Of a DNA stretch of 38,430 bases, positions 28,441-37,539 are shown in pieces. Source of the stretch: Nemertoderma westbladi. Its lineage: Eukaryota > Xenacoelomorpha > Nemertodermatida > Nemertodermatidae. The stretch lies in NCBI GenBank assembly GCA_032718475.1, contig JAUCBJ010001350.1, forward strand, positions 1-38,430, written 5' to 3'. Position numbers and translations under genes: made by a program. Positions within the stretch are counted from its first letter, which is position 1, and every line of letters begins with the position of its first letter. Below the pieces are notes generated by a model. That model did not search any database and was not told the origin of the DNA. It saw only the letters and a program-made list of their open reading frames with translations.

Positions 28441-29606
28441 AAAGAAATAAACAAGCAACCTACCCTGTTGATTAAAAGAAATAAACAAGCAACCTACCCT
28501 GTTGATTAAATCAAATATACAAGCAACCTACCCTGTTGATTAAAAGAAATAAACAAGCAACCTACCCTGTTAATTAAAAGAAATAAACAAGCAACCTACC
28601 CTGTTGATTAAATCAAATAAACAAGCAACCTACCCTGTTGATTAAAAGAAATATACAAGCAACCTACCCTGTTGATTAAATCAAATAAACAAGCAACCTA
28701 CCCTGTTGATTAAAAGAAATAAACAAGCAACCTACCCTGTTGATTAAATCAAATAAACAAGCAACCTACCCTGTTGATTAAAAGAAATAAACAAGCAACC
28801 TACCCTGTTGATTAAATCAAATAAACAAGCAACCTACCCTGTTGATTAAAAGAAATAAACAAGCAACCTACCCTGTTGATTAAAAGAAATAAACAAGCAA
28901 CCTACCCTGTTGATTAAATCAAATATACAAGCAACCTACCCTGTTGATTAAAAGAAATAAACAAGCAACCTACCCTGTTGATTAAATCAAATATACAAGC
29001 AACCTACCCTGTTGATTAAAAGAAATAAACAAGCAACCTACCCTGTTGATTAAATCAAATAAACAAGCAACCTACCCTGTTGATTAAAAGAAATATACAA
29101 GCAACCTACCCTGTTGATTAAATCAAATAAACAAGCAACCTACCCTGTTGATTAAATCAAATAAACAAGCAACCTACCCTGTTGATTAAATCAAATAAAC
29201 AAGCAACCTACCCTGTTGATTAAAAGAAATAAACAAGCAACCTACCCTGTTGATTAAATCAAATATACAAGCAACCTACCCTGTTGATTAAAAGAAATAA
29301 ACAAGCAACCTACCCTGTTGATTAAAAGAAATATACAAGCAACCTACCCTGTTGATTAAATCAAATAAACAAGCAACCTACCCTGTTGATTAAAAGAAAT
29401 ATACAAGCAACCTACCCTGTTGATTAAATCAAATAAACAAGCAACCTACCCTGTTGATTAAAATAAATAAACAAGCAACCTACCCTGTTGATTAAATCAA
29501 ATATACAAGCAACCTACCCTGTTGATTAAAAGAAATATACAAGCAACCTACCCTGTTGATTAAATCAAATAAACAAGCAACCTACCCTGTTGATTAAATC
29601 AAATAC
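28441..29606. repeat. 34-copy tandem array with a 34-bp unit
   Basis: The core ACAAGCAACCTACCCTGTTG recurs every 34 bp with no indel: the first and last GTTGAT lie at 28467 and 29589, exactly 33 periods apart. Units differ mainly at two places: AAAGAAA or AATCAAA after the core, and TAAAC or TATAC before it. The two tail types often alternate, giving a partial 68-bp higher-order pattern. It lies in intron 1 of the TNIP-like gene. Confidence 0.95.
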
Positions 29607-30375
29607 TGTTTAATACGTATGGAAATGTTGAATGCAATAACATTAAACTAATAAATTATAAAAAAAATAAAAATTTTATCCTTTTACAAATGTTCTAGAA
29701 CAGAACAAAATATAACTCTAGATCATAATGAATAACAAACTATTATGAAATGTAATAGAACATTTACACAAACATTAAATGGTAACAGCTAGCAAACTTG
29801 TACATTTTGGTATAAAATTAAAATGGGGGGACGGGCGAAACTCTAGCCTAATTTACGCCCCACCCCAACTTGTCAGCCACGATAAAAATTAGATGAAATT
29901 AATTCCAAAAAATTAAGAAAAAATATTTTTTATATATTTTTAATATGTTCTAGAACGAAATCCATTTGTTCAAAAACATATTTTAGTCTAGTTCTGAATA
30001 GCTAATATGTTATACTGTATTATGGGACATTTATCAATAAGCAAAACAATAAATTTCTCTATTAATTTTAATAAGAGTTCTAGAACACAAAATATTTGTT
30101 ATAGAACAATTGATAATTTTTTAAATTAGTTAACATGTTCTAGAACATATTTCCTTAAAAAGAAATAGCAAAAACTAGCTAATATAACAATTTCAATGGG
30201 GTGTGTACCTATTTACACCAGTACCCAGCTGTTACTGTACAGTGACATACTGAACAAAATAGCGTTCAATATTACATCGCTGTGAACCGAATCAAGGAAC
30301 AAAAACGCATTTAAGGGAATATCAGATAGAAAATTTAATAATAATAAATTAGGCCTTTACATAAAAATAACATAC
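29607..30375. other. AT-rich intron DNA right of the array
   Basis: No gene. It holds four of the GTTCTAGAAC palindromes and a GGGGGGACGGGCG block near 29825 whose complement-like partner, GCCCGTCCCCCC, is near 27898, so the array may lie inside a larger inverted-repeat element. Confidence 0.45.
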
Positions 30376-30495
30376 TTCTTCTGGGAATCTACCGAGATCT
30401 CTTCTTAATTGTCTTTGTAGTTTCTCTTTATCTATTTCCGCCTGCATCAAACGTTCTCTAAGGTCCATAATGGTATCCCTCATAGAGGTGGCCAT
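30376..30495 (-). CDS. TNIP-like: TNIP/ABIN-like gene, first coding exon
   Basis: Forty codons begin with ATG at 30495 and run in phase 0 to a good donor (AAGAA then GTATGT). The peptide is a charged coiled-coil start with DLRERLMQAEIDKEKLQRQL. It is too short to be found as a long ORF. It joins in frame to the middle exon across an intron of about 9.95 kb. The linkage is inferred from strand, phase, matching splice sites and coiled-coil character; no transcript proves it. An upstream 5' UTR and promoter should lie at about 30500-30700, where no core element stands out. Confidence 0.55.
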
Positions 30496-30699
30496 TTTCT
30501 ACTGATAATTAAAAAATCTCCAATAAATCGTCATACCATTTAGGCCTATCTATATTATATCTATCTATATCTATATATACAGTATAAGTCAATTATATTA
30601 CTAATTCAATGAAAGAAACTTTACATTGATCTACATTAATATTAATTAATCTTTATGTTTCTAAAAGACCGTTATCGGATATATTTTTTAATTAATAAA

Positions 30700-30974
30700 A
30701 GTTGACATATTCTAGAATTGATGAGTTTATTGACGCGTTGTTAACATGATTCTAAAATTGATGAGTTTATTGATGCTATTTCTGCATCTAACTCGAGCCA
30801 GTTGACTGAGTTTCCAACCCGTGATGACACTATTTTAGACCTTCTTTTGTGTAACGACCCTCTTGTAATGGTGAACTAAACTGTGAACCAAAACTTGGTA
30901 ACTGCGCTTTATTTTCTGAATCGCAGGAGTCGAGCGATCATTTAGGGTTTTCGTTTTCTATTATTAATACTAAA
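30700..30974 (+). pseudogene. LINE endonuclease fragment, left part
   Basis: The plus strand encodes SQLTEFPTRDDTILDLLLCND and, after a stop and frameshift, SSDHLGFSFS, in which SDH at about 30932-30940 is a catalytic motif of LINE AP-like endonucleases. A 26-bp segment with TTGATGAGTTTATTGA is duplicated in tandem at about 30712 and 30757. The frame is broken, so this is a relic. It is interrupted at 30975 by a hairpin element and resumes at 31840. Confidence 0.7.
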
Positions 30975-31835
30975 TACACCATGTCCCGTAATAGTGTCAT
31001 TTTCTGATGACACGGACACCGCAGATCAGATTTCAGAGCTCAGATTTTTCTACAAATGTTTATCATATTGCTTGAAATTTGAAACACCACTAGTTCCACT
31101 CACCGTCGTTGACCCCATAAAGCCGGAATTTTAGATTTTGCCTTTAAATTTTTTTTATTATAAGTGTTTTAAAAAAGTGAATTTTGCGAAATCGCACCCT
31201 CCGAATCGTGGCCATTCTTCACATTAGTCGTAATTGTTTGATATCATTAAAAATCTTTCGTTAGAAGGATTCCAAATATATAACAATATCTGAGTTTCGT
31301 TGAGAAACAGCTGAGATATAGGGGTTCAAAGATTGCAAGAATTATCGTTCGCTGGAGGCCATTTATTCTATTTAATAAATACACAAAATTCTGGAATGTG
31401 TTATTTATTTTATAAGTTGGTTGGCAACAGCGGTATTCCTATCCAATAGATCTATTGCGTTTGCGTAGCTATTCATACTTAAACAACATGTTCCAGAACA
31501 TCGTGTATTTATTAAATGGAATAAATGGCCTGCAGCGAACAATAATTCTTGCAATCTTTGAACGCCTATATCTCAGCTGTTTCTCAACGAAATTCAGATA
31601 TTGTTACATTTACGGAGGGTGCGATTTCGCAAAAGACACTTTTTTAAAACGCTTAAAAAAAATTTAAAGGCAAAATCGAAAATTCCGACCTCATGGGGCC
31701 ATCGACGGTGAGTGGAACTAGTGGTGTTTCAAATTTCAAGCAATATGATAAACATTTGTAGAAAAATCTAGGGGGGGGGGGGGGGGTGGGTCCGTGTCAT
31801 CAGAAAATGACACTATATTACGGGTCATGGTGTAT
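30975..31835. mobile_element. Long-hairpin foldback element (MITE-like)
   Basis: Arms of about 350-400 bp (30975-31400 and 31490-31835) are reverse complements with some divergence. The ends read ATACACCATG. Inner landmarks include GTGTCATTTTCTGATGACAC, ACTAGTGGTGTTTCAAATTT and AGCTGAGATATA and their complements. A G run lies at about 31770-31786. No protein is encoded. It sits inside a LINE relic, so it inserted after the LINE. Confidence 0.85.
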
Positions 31836-31839
31836 ATTG

Positions 31840-31975
31840 ATTGCAATAATAGGCCCGGCATGCGTTTAAATTTTGTTAAAATAGATCAAACCGGTATCAA
31901 AGCTAGTCTAAATAATATAAATTGGGATGATGAGTTTTCTAAATGTAATAACTGTATTGTATTTATTAATTAATA
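31840..31975 (+). pseudogene. LINE fragment, right part
   Basis: After the hairpin element the plus strand reads MRLNFVKIDQTGIKASLNN then INWDDEF, the linker between endonuclease and reverse transcriptase in many LINEs. It continues the fragment at 30700-30974 and ends within about 130 bp. Confidence 0.55.
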
Positions 31976-32854
31976 AGTCAGTTATTACCCAACCAGCAGT
32001 TATTTTCCCGCGTAACTATTTCACACCGACATGGTTAATTTCATTTCATTTCATCATCCGGCTTTAAATGCCACCGGCGGCTTTAATGTTAAACTTAAAA
32101 TGTTAAAAACAATAACCTGCAGACAAAACGCGCACAGATACTGTATATGGTAGGATACCGTAATATAAGCGTTTTAAAAGCATAATTTAATAAACATTAA
32201 TATATATTAAAGATAAAATATAAGACCATTATTTAAGACACGCTGATATACCGAAGACCCGACAACAAACCCTACCCACTGCGACTGCACCAGCCGCATT
32301 AAATCAAATGCCACAGCCGCTAGCGCCAGCCTACTCCGACTCCCAACCCGCCTAGGCAACATCGGTCTTTTACACAGGGCGAGAAACAGGGACACGCGAG
32401 CGCCAGTTCTCGCTATTAATAACAAATCTAAGAGGGATTTGTTGGTGGGGCAGGTCATAAAAAAGGGACTTGGTGTTTTGGGGAATAATAATTATCTACA
32501 TTTTTAAAATAACTATTTGTTTTAACGGCAATGAATATATTTCTGAATATTATTTGAAGGCGACCCTAAGGCAATATAAGTAATTTTATAGCAATTTGAG
32601 CAATTTACTGCAGTGTTTCTGAAACGTTGTTAAGAGGCGTCTAGGCCTACTGTCTATTTTGTGAAAGTTATGTTTATGTCACCGGCAATCACATTATTCG
32701 TAAATGGAATTCGCTTCCACTTCCTTTCACTTACCAATTCGCTACCACCTGCACTGAATTTAATGACTTGGTTGCAGCTGCATCAACCTCGTGATGTGCA
32801 AATAGTAAAAATAAATAGTATTTCGACATCCGCCAATATTTGGTATAAAAACTA
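31976..32854. other. Unassigned DNA
   Basis: No recognisable gene or repeat. Short frames at 32207-32458 and 32661-32855 have no supporting features. Confidence 0.45.
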
Positions 32855-33899
32855 GTAGCTACAGCATGACCTACTATAGATACGACCCGCCAAGCTTCTA
32901 AAGCAAAGCCCCTAAATTTAGTGGGCCAGTTATTTCTTTTGGATAGAACCCCTAAAACAATAGGTCTAGCGCGTCGAAAGTACTTGTATGTACTAAAAGT
33001 ATGTTCTCTTTCAGATGAAAAAAAAAATGTAATAGCTCCAGTAGTTTTCGAGATATGAGGGAGGAGTTCCTGGCACCCATACCATATCAGAACTTTTCGG
33101 AGTTGATAAAATTACTCAAAATACATCACCCTTCAAGACTTCGGTATAACCATTAAACTATATTATTATGCTTTTTTGGTTAGTCGAAATAATTATTAGT
33201 AATCGAAAGCGAAATAAGTATAAAATCTTCATTGTTTATTTAATAATAGACACCAAAAGAGCACCAAAATTACAAGTAGCTCGAAATTTTCAAATAGCCA
33301 AAAGTGGTAATTTGGCCGTATAGTTTGGCTACTGAGGTTTTATAATGTGCTGATTTCATTGGCAAGGTTTATTAAATTGTGGTATTTTAAAAAATGGACA
33401 ATGTGTCAGTCGAAAATTAAAAGTACCAGCCCAGTGCACTTCTATTTCAGTACTACAGTACTCTGGTATGTATGAATTATTCAGTATGTGGTATTTGCAT
33501 TGCACTGCACTACAACTGCGTTAGGCATTACATTTCTGCTGAGTGCTGACTGAATTATGCTGTTACTGTGTTAGGCATCAATGCCATATATCATTATTAC
33601 ACTACCTGTGTTTATTTGACTATTTATTATCACCTCTACACGACGGACAGGCTGGCAGCCACGGGGGCTTAATCTTGGTCTGGACATAGTATCTGAATGT
33701 ATATGCAGGCCGTAACAGTTATAGTTGGAAAGTGCTGTGTGTATGGATGCCGCTTGCGCGCTCGGTCTACAGTGGCAGTTAGTTCGACTAGTCAGTTAGT
33801 AAAACCAAAAAGCAAACAGTCGGCCGAAGCCGGAGGCGACTCGAAGTTGAAGGCTCCTCTTTTGATAGCTGCTACCCGAGGGTAGGGGTGGGCGCTACT

Positions 33900-34042
33900 C
33901 CTATCCCAAGATTTGCTCCCAGTTATTTAACTGGTACTCATTTTATCGACCCCAGTGGATCAAAGGCTGAGCTGGTCTGGGGGGGCTGAACCTACAACCA
34001 ATAGATTGCAGGCCTGGCGCTCAACCAACTGTGCTACCCCGC
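33900..34042 (-). mobile_element. tRNA-derived SINE, copy 2
   Basis: Reverse-complement match to 27205-27346 over the whole unit, including A-box and B-box regions and the GTCGATAAAATGAGTACCAG tail. It lies inside the foldback element. Confidence 0.82.
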
Positions 34043-34315
34043 TTTTCAGTCAGTTAGTATCTATTGATAAAAAAAATGAAAATTTTGCTTCTAATCTTGC
34101 TTTCGATTACTAATAATGAATTCAACAAACCAAAAAAGCATAGTATGGTTTCATGGCTATACCAAAGTCTTTGAAGGAAGGGATATATATTTTATGTAAT
34201 TTTATCAATTCCGAAAGGTGTTGATATGGTATGGGTGCCAGGAACTCCTCATAACTCGAAAACTACTGGAGCTATTCAATTTTTATTTGTCTCATCTGAA
34301 AGAGGACATAATTTT

Positions 34316-35460
34316 GGATCTAGGACACTTCCCCCCGGATAGTTCCCCCCCGGACACTTCCCCCCCGGGCACTTCCCCCCGGACACTTGCCCCCCGGACA
34401 CTTCCCCCCCAGTTAAAGTGTTAAAATTAATCTGGGTGGATCAAAGCAATAAACAAAAGTTAAAGATGGTTACAGGACAAGTTGTATCTAGACAAGTTTT
34501 TTCAAAATTATTAAAGAAACATGTTTATAGTCAAATTTTGTTTGTTTTTCTTTTAATTGGGGGCTGCCGCTTCTTTTGTTGGAGGCTGCCGCCCCCAAAC
34601 CCCTACTTCTTTTCTTGGGGGCTGCCGCCCCCAAACCCCCGCTTCTTTTGTTGGGGGCTGCCGCCCCCAAACCCCCGCTTCTTTTCTTGGGGGCTTCCGC
34701 CCCCAAACCCCCGCTTCTTTTCTTGGGGGCTGCCGCCCCCAAACCCCCGCTTCTTTTGTTCGGGGCTGCTGCCCCCAAACCCCGGCATTTCCCTGTGTGC
34801 GTGTGGTGAAAGACTTTGAGACCGTTTTGAAATAATCAATTCATGTTTGTATCATCAGATAATAAATTGAATAAGCCTAACGTAGGAGCTGTATTGAATG
34901 TTAACCAAATTAATATATAAATTACTGCAATATTATATAATTCAACAAAATCCTATTAAAAATATTGCAAGTAACCAGGAAATATGTATATCAATATGTA
35001 ATGCTGAACACAGAATACAGGTCGACGCATGTCGATTTTTCCCTGGAGAGGTATAATTTTGATTGCATCAATAATATTCATCCCCATCTGCTACAATTTG
35101 AAGAAGACTATTACATAATAATACCTATAATTAAAACAATTAATTATTATAGTTCTATAGTTAATAAAAACAGTATATCATTTTAGGGGGATGGAATTTA
35201 TAGGTCATCTAATTAATCGTTTAAAGATTAGCAAACAATACGATGTAATTGCATTGATAAAACCCATAAATAAAACTTGGATATAAAATGTAAAATCGGG
35301 ATGCAAAAGATCACTTTCTGAGCTACGAAAGGAAAATTGGGGAAAAATTGGGGGAAGTGTCTGGGGGGGAAGTGTCCGGGGGGGAAGTGTCCTACTTGAG
35401 CGGGGGGGGGGGGGCTGTCCGGGGGGGGGGAGTGTCCGTGGGGGGAAGTGTCCGAACACC
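34316..35460. mobile_element. Element with GC-rich tandem-repeat ends, nested in the foldback arm
   Basis: Flanked by a direct repeat CATAATTTT (34307-34315 and 35461-35469). The ends contain GGACACTTCCCCCC, inverted between left and right, and expanded into tandem arrays (34323-34411 and 35351-35455). The 8- or 9-bp duplication would suit a hAT-like or similar cut-and-paste source; it encodes no recognisable protein, so it is non-autonomous. It splits the right arm of the older foldback element, whose left arm shows the uninterrupted sequence. Confidence 0.8.
34557..34785. repeat. 36-bp minisatellite, about six copies
   Basis: The unit contains GGGGGCTGCCGCCCCCAAAC and CCCGCTTCTTTT. As 36 is a multiple of three, all six frames stay open and give repetitive pseudo-proteins; none is a credible gene. 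GGGGGC..GCCCCC within the unit can form a hairpin. Confidence 0.9.
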
Positions 35461-35605
35461 CATAATTTTAGTTAGGGACAAGTACTTTCGACGCGCCATT
35501 GTTACAGGGGTTCTATCTATAAGAGAAATAACTGACCCACTAAATTTTGGGGCTTTGCAGCAACTTGGCGATGTCGTAACTATAGTAGGTAATGGCTACA
35601 GTAGA

Positions 35606-35929
35606 AAATAATTACTTAGCTACTTTGACCTTCACATAAAATTACTAGCTACCATGACTCATAATTTCATCCAGACAAATATATAATTGAGAATTAAATT
35701 ATATTTTGTATTTTTTTTTTACTAGCTAATAAATAGTTCTAGTTAACACAAAATCAAAATTACTAGCTACCATCTTACTGTCAGAAGGTCAAATATTTGT
35801 TCTAGAACAAAAAACCTCATAATAAAAGCCATTTTTACAAGAAAAAAGACGGTCAAATTTTTTTTCAATTTTTCAATTGTAATTCTTTTCACTCCTCCCT
35901 CCCTCAGCAGGCAGCATTTTCTTTCGAAA
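35606..35929. other. AT-rich DNA related to the palindrome-bearing repeats
   Basis: No gene. ACTAGCTA motifs at about 35642, 35722 and 35763 and a GTTCTAGAAC palindrome at 35799 recall the 27.4-30.2 kb region. Confidence 0.45.
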
Positions 35930-35947
35930 ATTACCAAAGAGAGATTA

Positions 35948-36806
35948 TATTATGCCCTAGAGAACGCCGGCTTACTCAATGAAGTGTCGGATCCGAAAAC
36001 ACATCATAGCGACGCGCTCTTTACTAACGGTTCTGCTAGCGGAGCCAACGCAGTTCCTTTAGGCCCGGCACCATCGACAAACATGGCAACCATTATACGA
36101 GACACAATTCGAAAGGAACTAGCTGGCGTTAAAAATTAAATAACCGACGTAAATAAAAAAAACTTGATAAATTAGGGGGTCTACGAACAAAGGTAGGATC
36201 GCTAAATACCACTGTAGAGTCACTAAAGAAAGAAAAGCAGAAAGCAGAAGGCTGCAAAGAGGCAATTTCCAAACAGCAACGGCAACTTGAAATGTACGAC
36301 AACGATCGGAGAGCTAAGAATATCATATCAAGAATATCCCGGAATCAGCCAGTTTGCAAACCGACCGTGAGTTTTCTGACAATGTTCTTCAAACTGCTGG
36401 TTTGGTTAATGCCAGTAATATCTCATTTAGACGACTAGGAAAACCAGTTTTGGTCAGTTCTGGTGCTAACGGCAGTATCACTCATTCAACTAATCTAACC
36501 GAAGGATCCACCCAGTCATCTAGACCCCGCCCGGTAATGGTTGAGCTGGAGTCCCGCTACGTCCGGGACAAAGTGCTCAAGGGGGCTTCAGCGTTGTCCA
36601 AAGCCGGTCCTGAGTACAAGAAAGTCTTCATCAAACGGGATGTGAATCCAAAGGTATTAGAAGCCGATCAGAAACTTGTTTCCATACTACAAACAGAAAA
36701 GACAAAAACATCTAATGTAGGAGCAAATATGTATATTAATTGGAAATCCAGGAGCGTGATGAGAGATGATACCGTTCTATTTCGTGAAAACAATCTGGGT
36801 TTTTAA
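35948..36806 (+). pseudogene. LINE ORF1-like protein, broken
   Basis: An N-terminal piece (35948-36139) includes MATIIRDTIRKEL and ends at a stop. A charged coiled-coil piece follows in another frame with ESLKKEKQKAEGCKEA. The longest intact part (36354-36806, 150 aa) has RPVMVELESRYVRDKVL and the VFIKRDVNPKVLEADQKL stretch, resembling the RRM-like nucleic-acid-binding region of LINE ORF1 proteins with an upstream coiled coil. At least two frame breaks separate the pieces. ORF1 products coat the LINE RNA. This copy can no longer do so in full. Confidence 0.65.
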
Positions 36807-36821
36807 ATCGACTCCGTCATA

Positions 36822-37406
36822 TTGAATGGTCGTAAAGTCAACAATCATGTGTATCAGTCCGGGTTAACTTTTATAATTAAAGACGTTTGGAAGTCTACAA
36901 TCGACTATGTCATAGCTCCAAAATCTCATGTAACAGGTCCTAACAATAAAATTTTGTCATTGAGAATATGGAACAATGTAGTTTTACCATCAGACCACGC
37001 ACCTATCAGCGTTACAGTCAGAGTCGATGAACTTCCGGCGCAAATTTTGGTCATCGCGCCAATCAGCTTAATGATGATTACCTGCAATACTCTTCTTATC
37101 AGAACGTACAACCCAAACGGTTATTCCCTAACGAGCGCAATCTGGCGACTTTCCAACTACACATGCTTACCAACAACTCTCAGCAGTTATCCCCTAGTGT
37201 TTGTAGCAACTTGGATTCTATATGTCAAGAGTTTTGCTCGTCAATTCGCGACGCGGCTAAACATACACACACAGGCAATAATTACTAATTCTTGCAATAC
37301 TCCTGGCTGTGCTGGTAATTCCGATTCAAGTAATTGGGGCACCAATAGATGGAAAAGACTGATAGAAAACAACGATTCAAAAGGGCTGTGGTCTCCTATT
37401 AACTGA
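36822..37406 (+). pseudogene. LINE endonuclease C-terminal part, truncated
   Basis: The first 65 residues contain STIDYVIAPKS and LPSDHAPISVTV, the closing strands and SDH motif of AP-like LINE endonucleases. The N-terminal catalytic parts are missing upstream, so most of the endonuclease has been deleted. Past about residue 70 the frame drifts from the expected linker: an alternative frame carries LTNNSQQLSPSVCSNLDSIC, which looks more authentic. The ORF as a whole is therefore only partly real coding sequence. Confidence 0.65.
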
Positions 37407-37539
37407 AATGGCGACATAACTGGCATGGCCAAGAAGTCACCGCCAGTCCATCAGATGAGGAATTCCATCAACATTATAGCTCACTGTTGAATCATCCATC
37501 ATCCATATTACAACAAATTTGTCGATACCGACAATATAT

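Larger units (their letters stand above)
27440..30146. repeat. Cluster of GTTCTAGAAC palindromes
   Basis: Perfect copies start at 27440, 27461, 27964, 29692, 29947, 30077 and 30137, with a 9-base match at 27539. Many extend to TGTTCTAGAACA. They lie on both sides of the 34-bp array and recur at 35799. The sequence resembles a heat-shock-element core (TTCnnGAA), but the AT-rich setting and shared ACTAGCTA motifs suggest a dispersed repeat family. Confidence 0.7.
32855..35605. mobile_element. Foldback element with long inverted arms, nested insertions
   Basis: The left arm (about 32855-33225) is complementary to 34070-34306 joined with 35470-35605. Shared landmarks include ACCTACTATAG, GCAAAGCCCC, GGAGTTCCTGGCACCCATAC and GCTTTTTTGGTT. 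The right arm is split by another element at 34316-35460, and a SINE lies between the arms. No protein-coding gene was found inside. The exact outer ends and target duplication are uncertain. Confidence 0.8.

Noticed and set aside
28441-29606. CRISPR-like appearance of a regular repeat array
   Set aside because: The units are contiguous and nearly identical throughout; there are no unique spacers, and the context is a eukaryotic intron. It is a minisatellite.
34418-34839. Several overlapping ORFs rich in Gly, Pro and Lys
   Set aside because: A 36-bp repeat keeps all frames open on both strands; none has non-repeat protein features.
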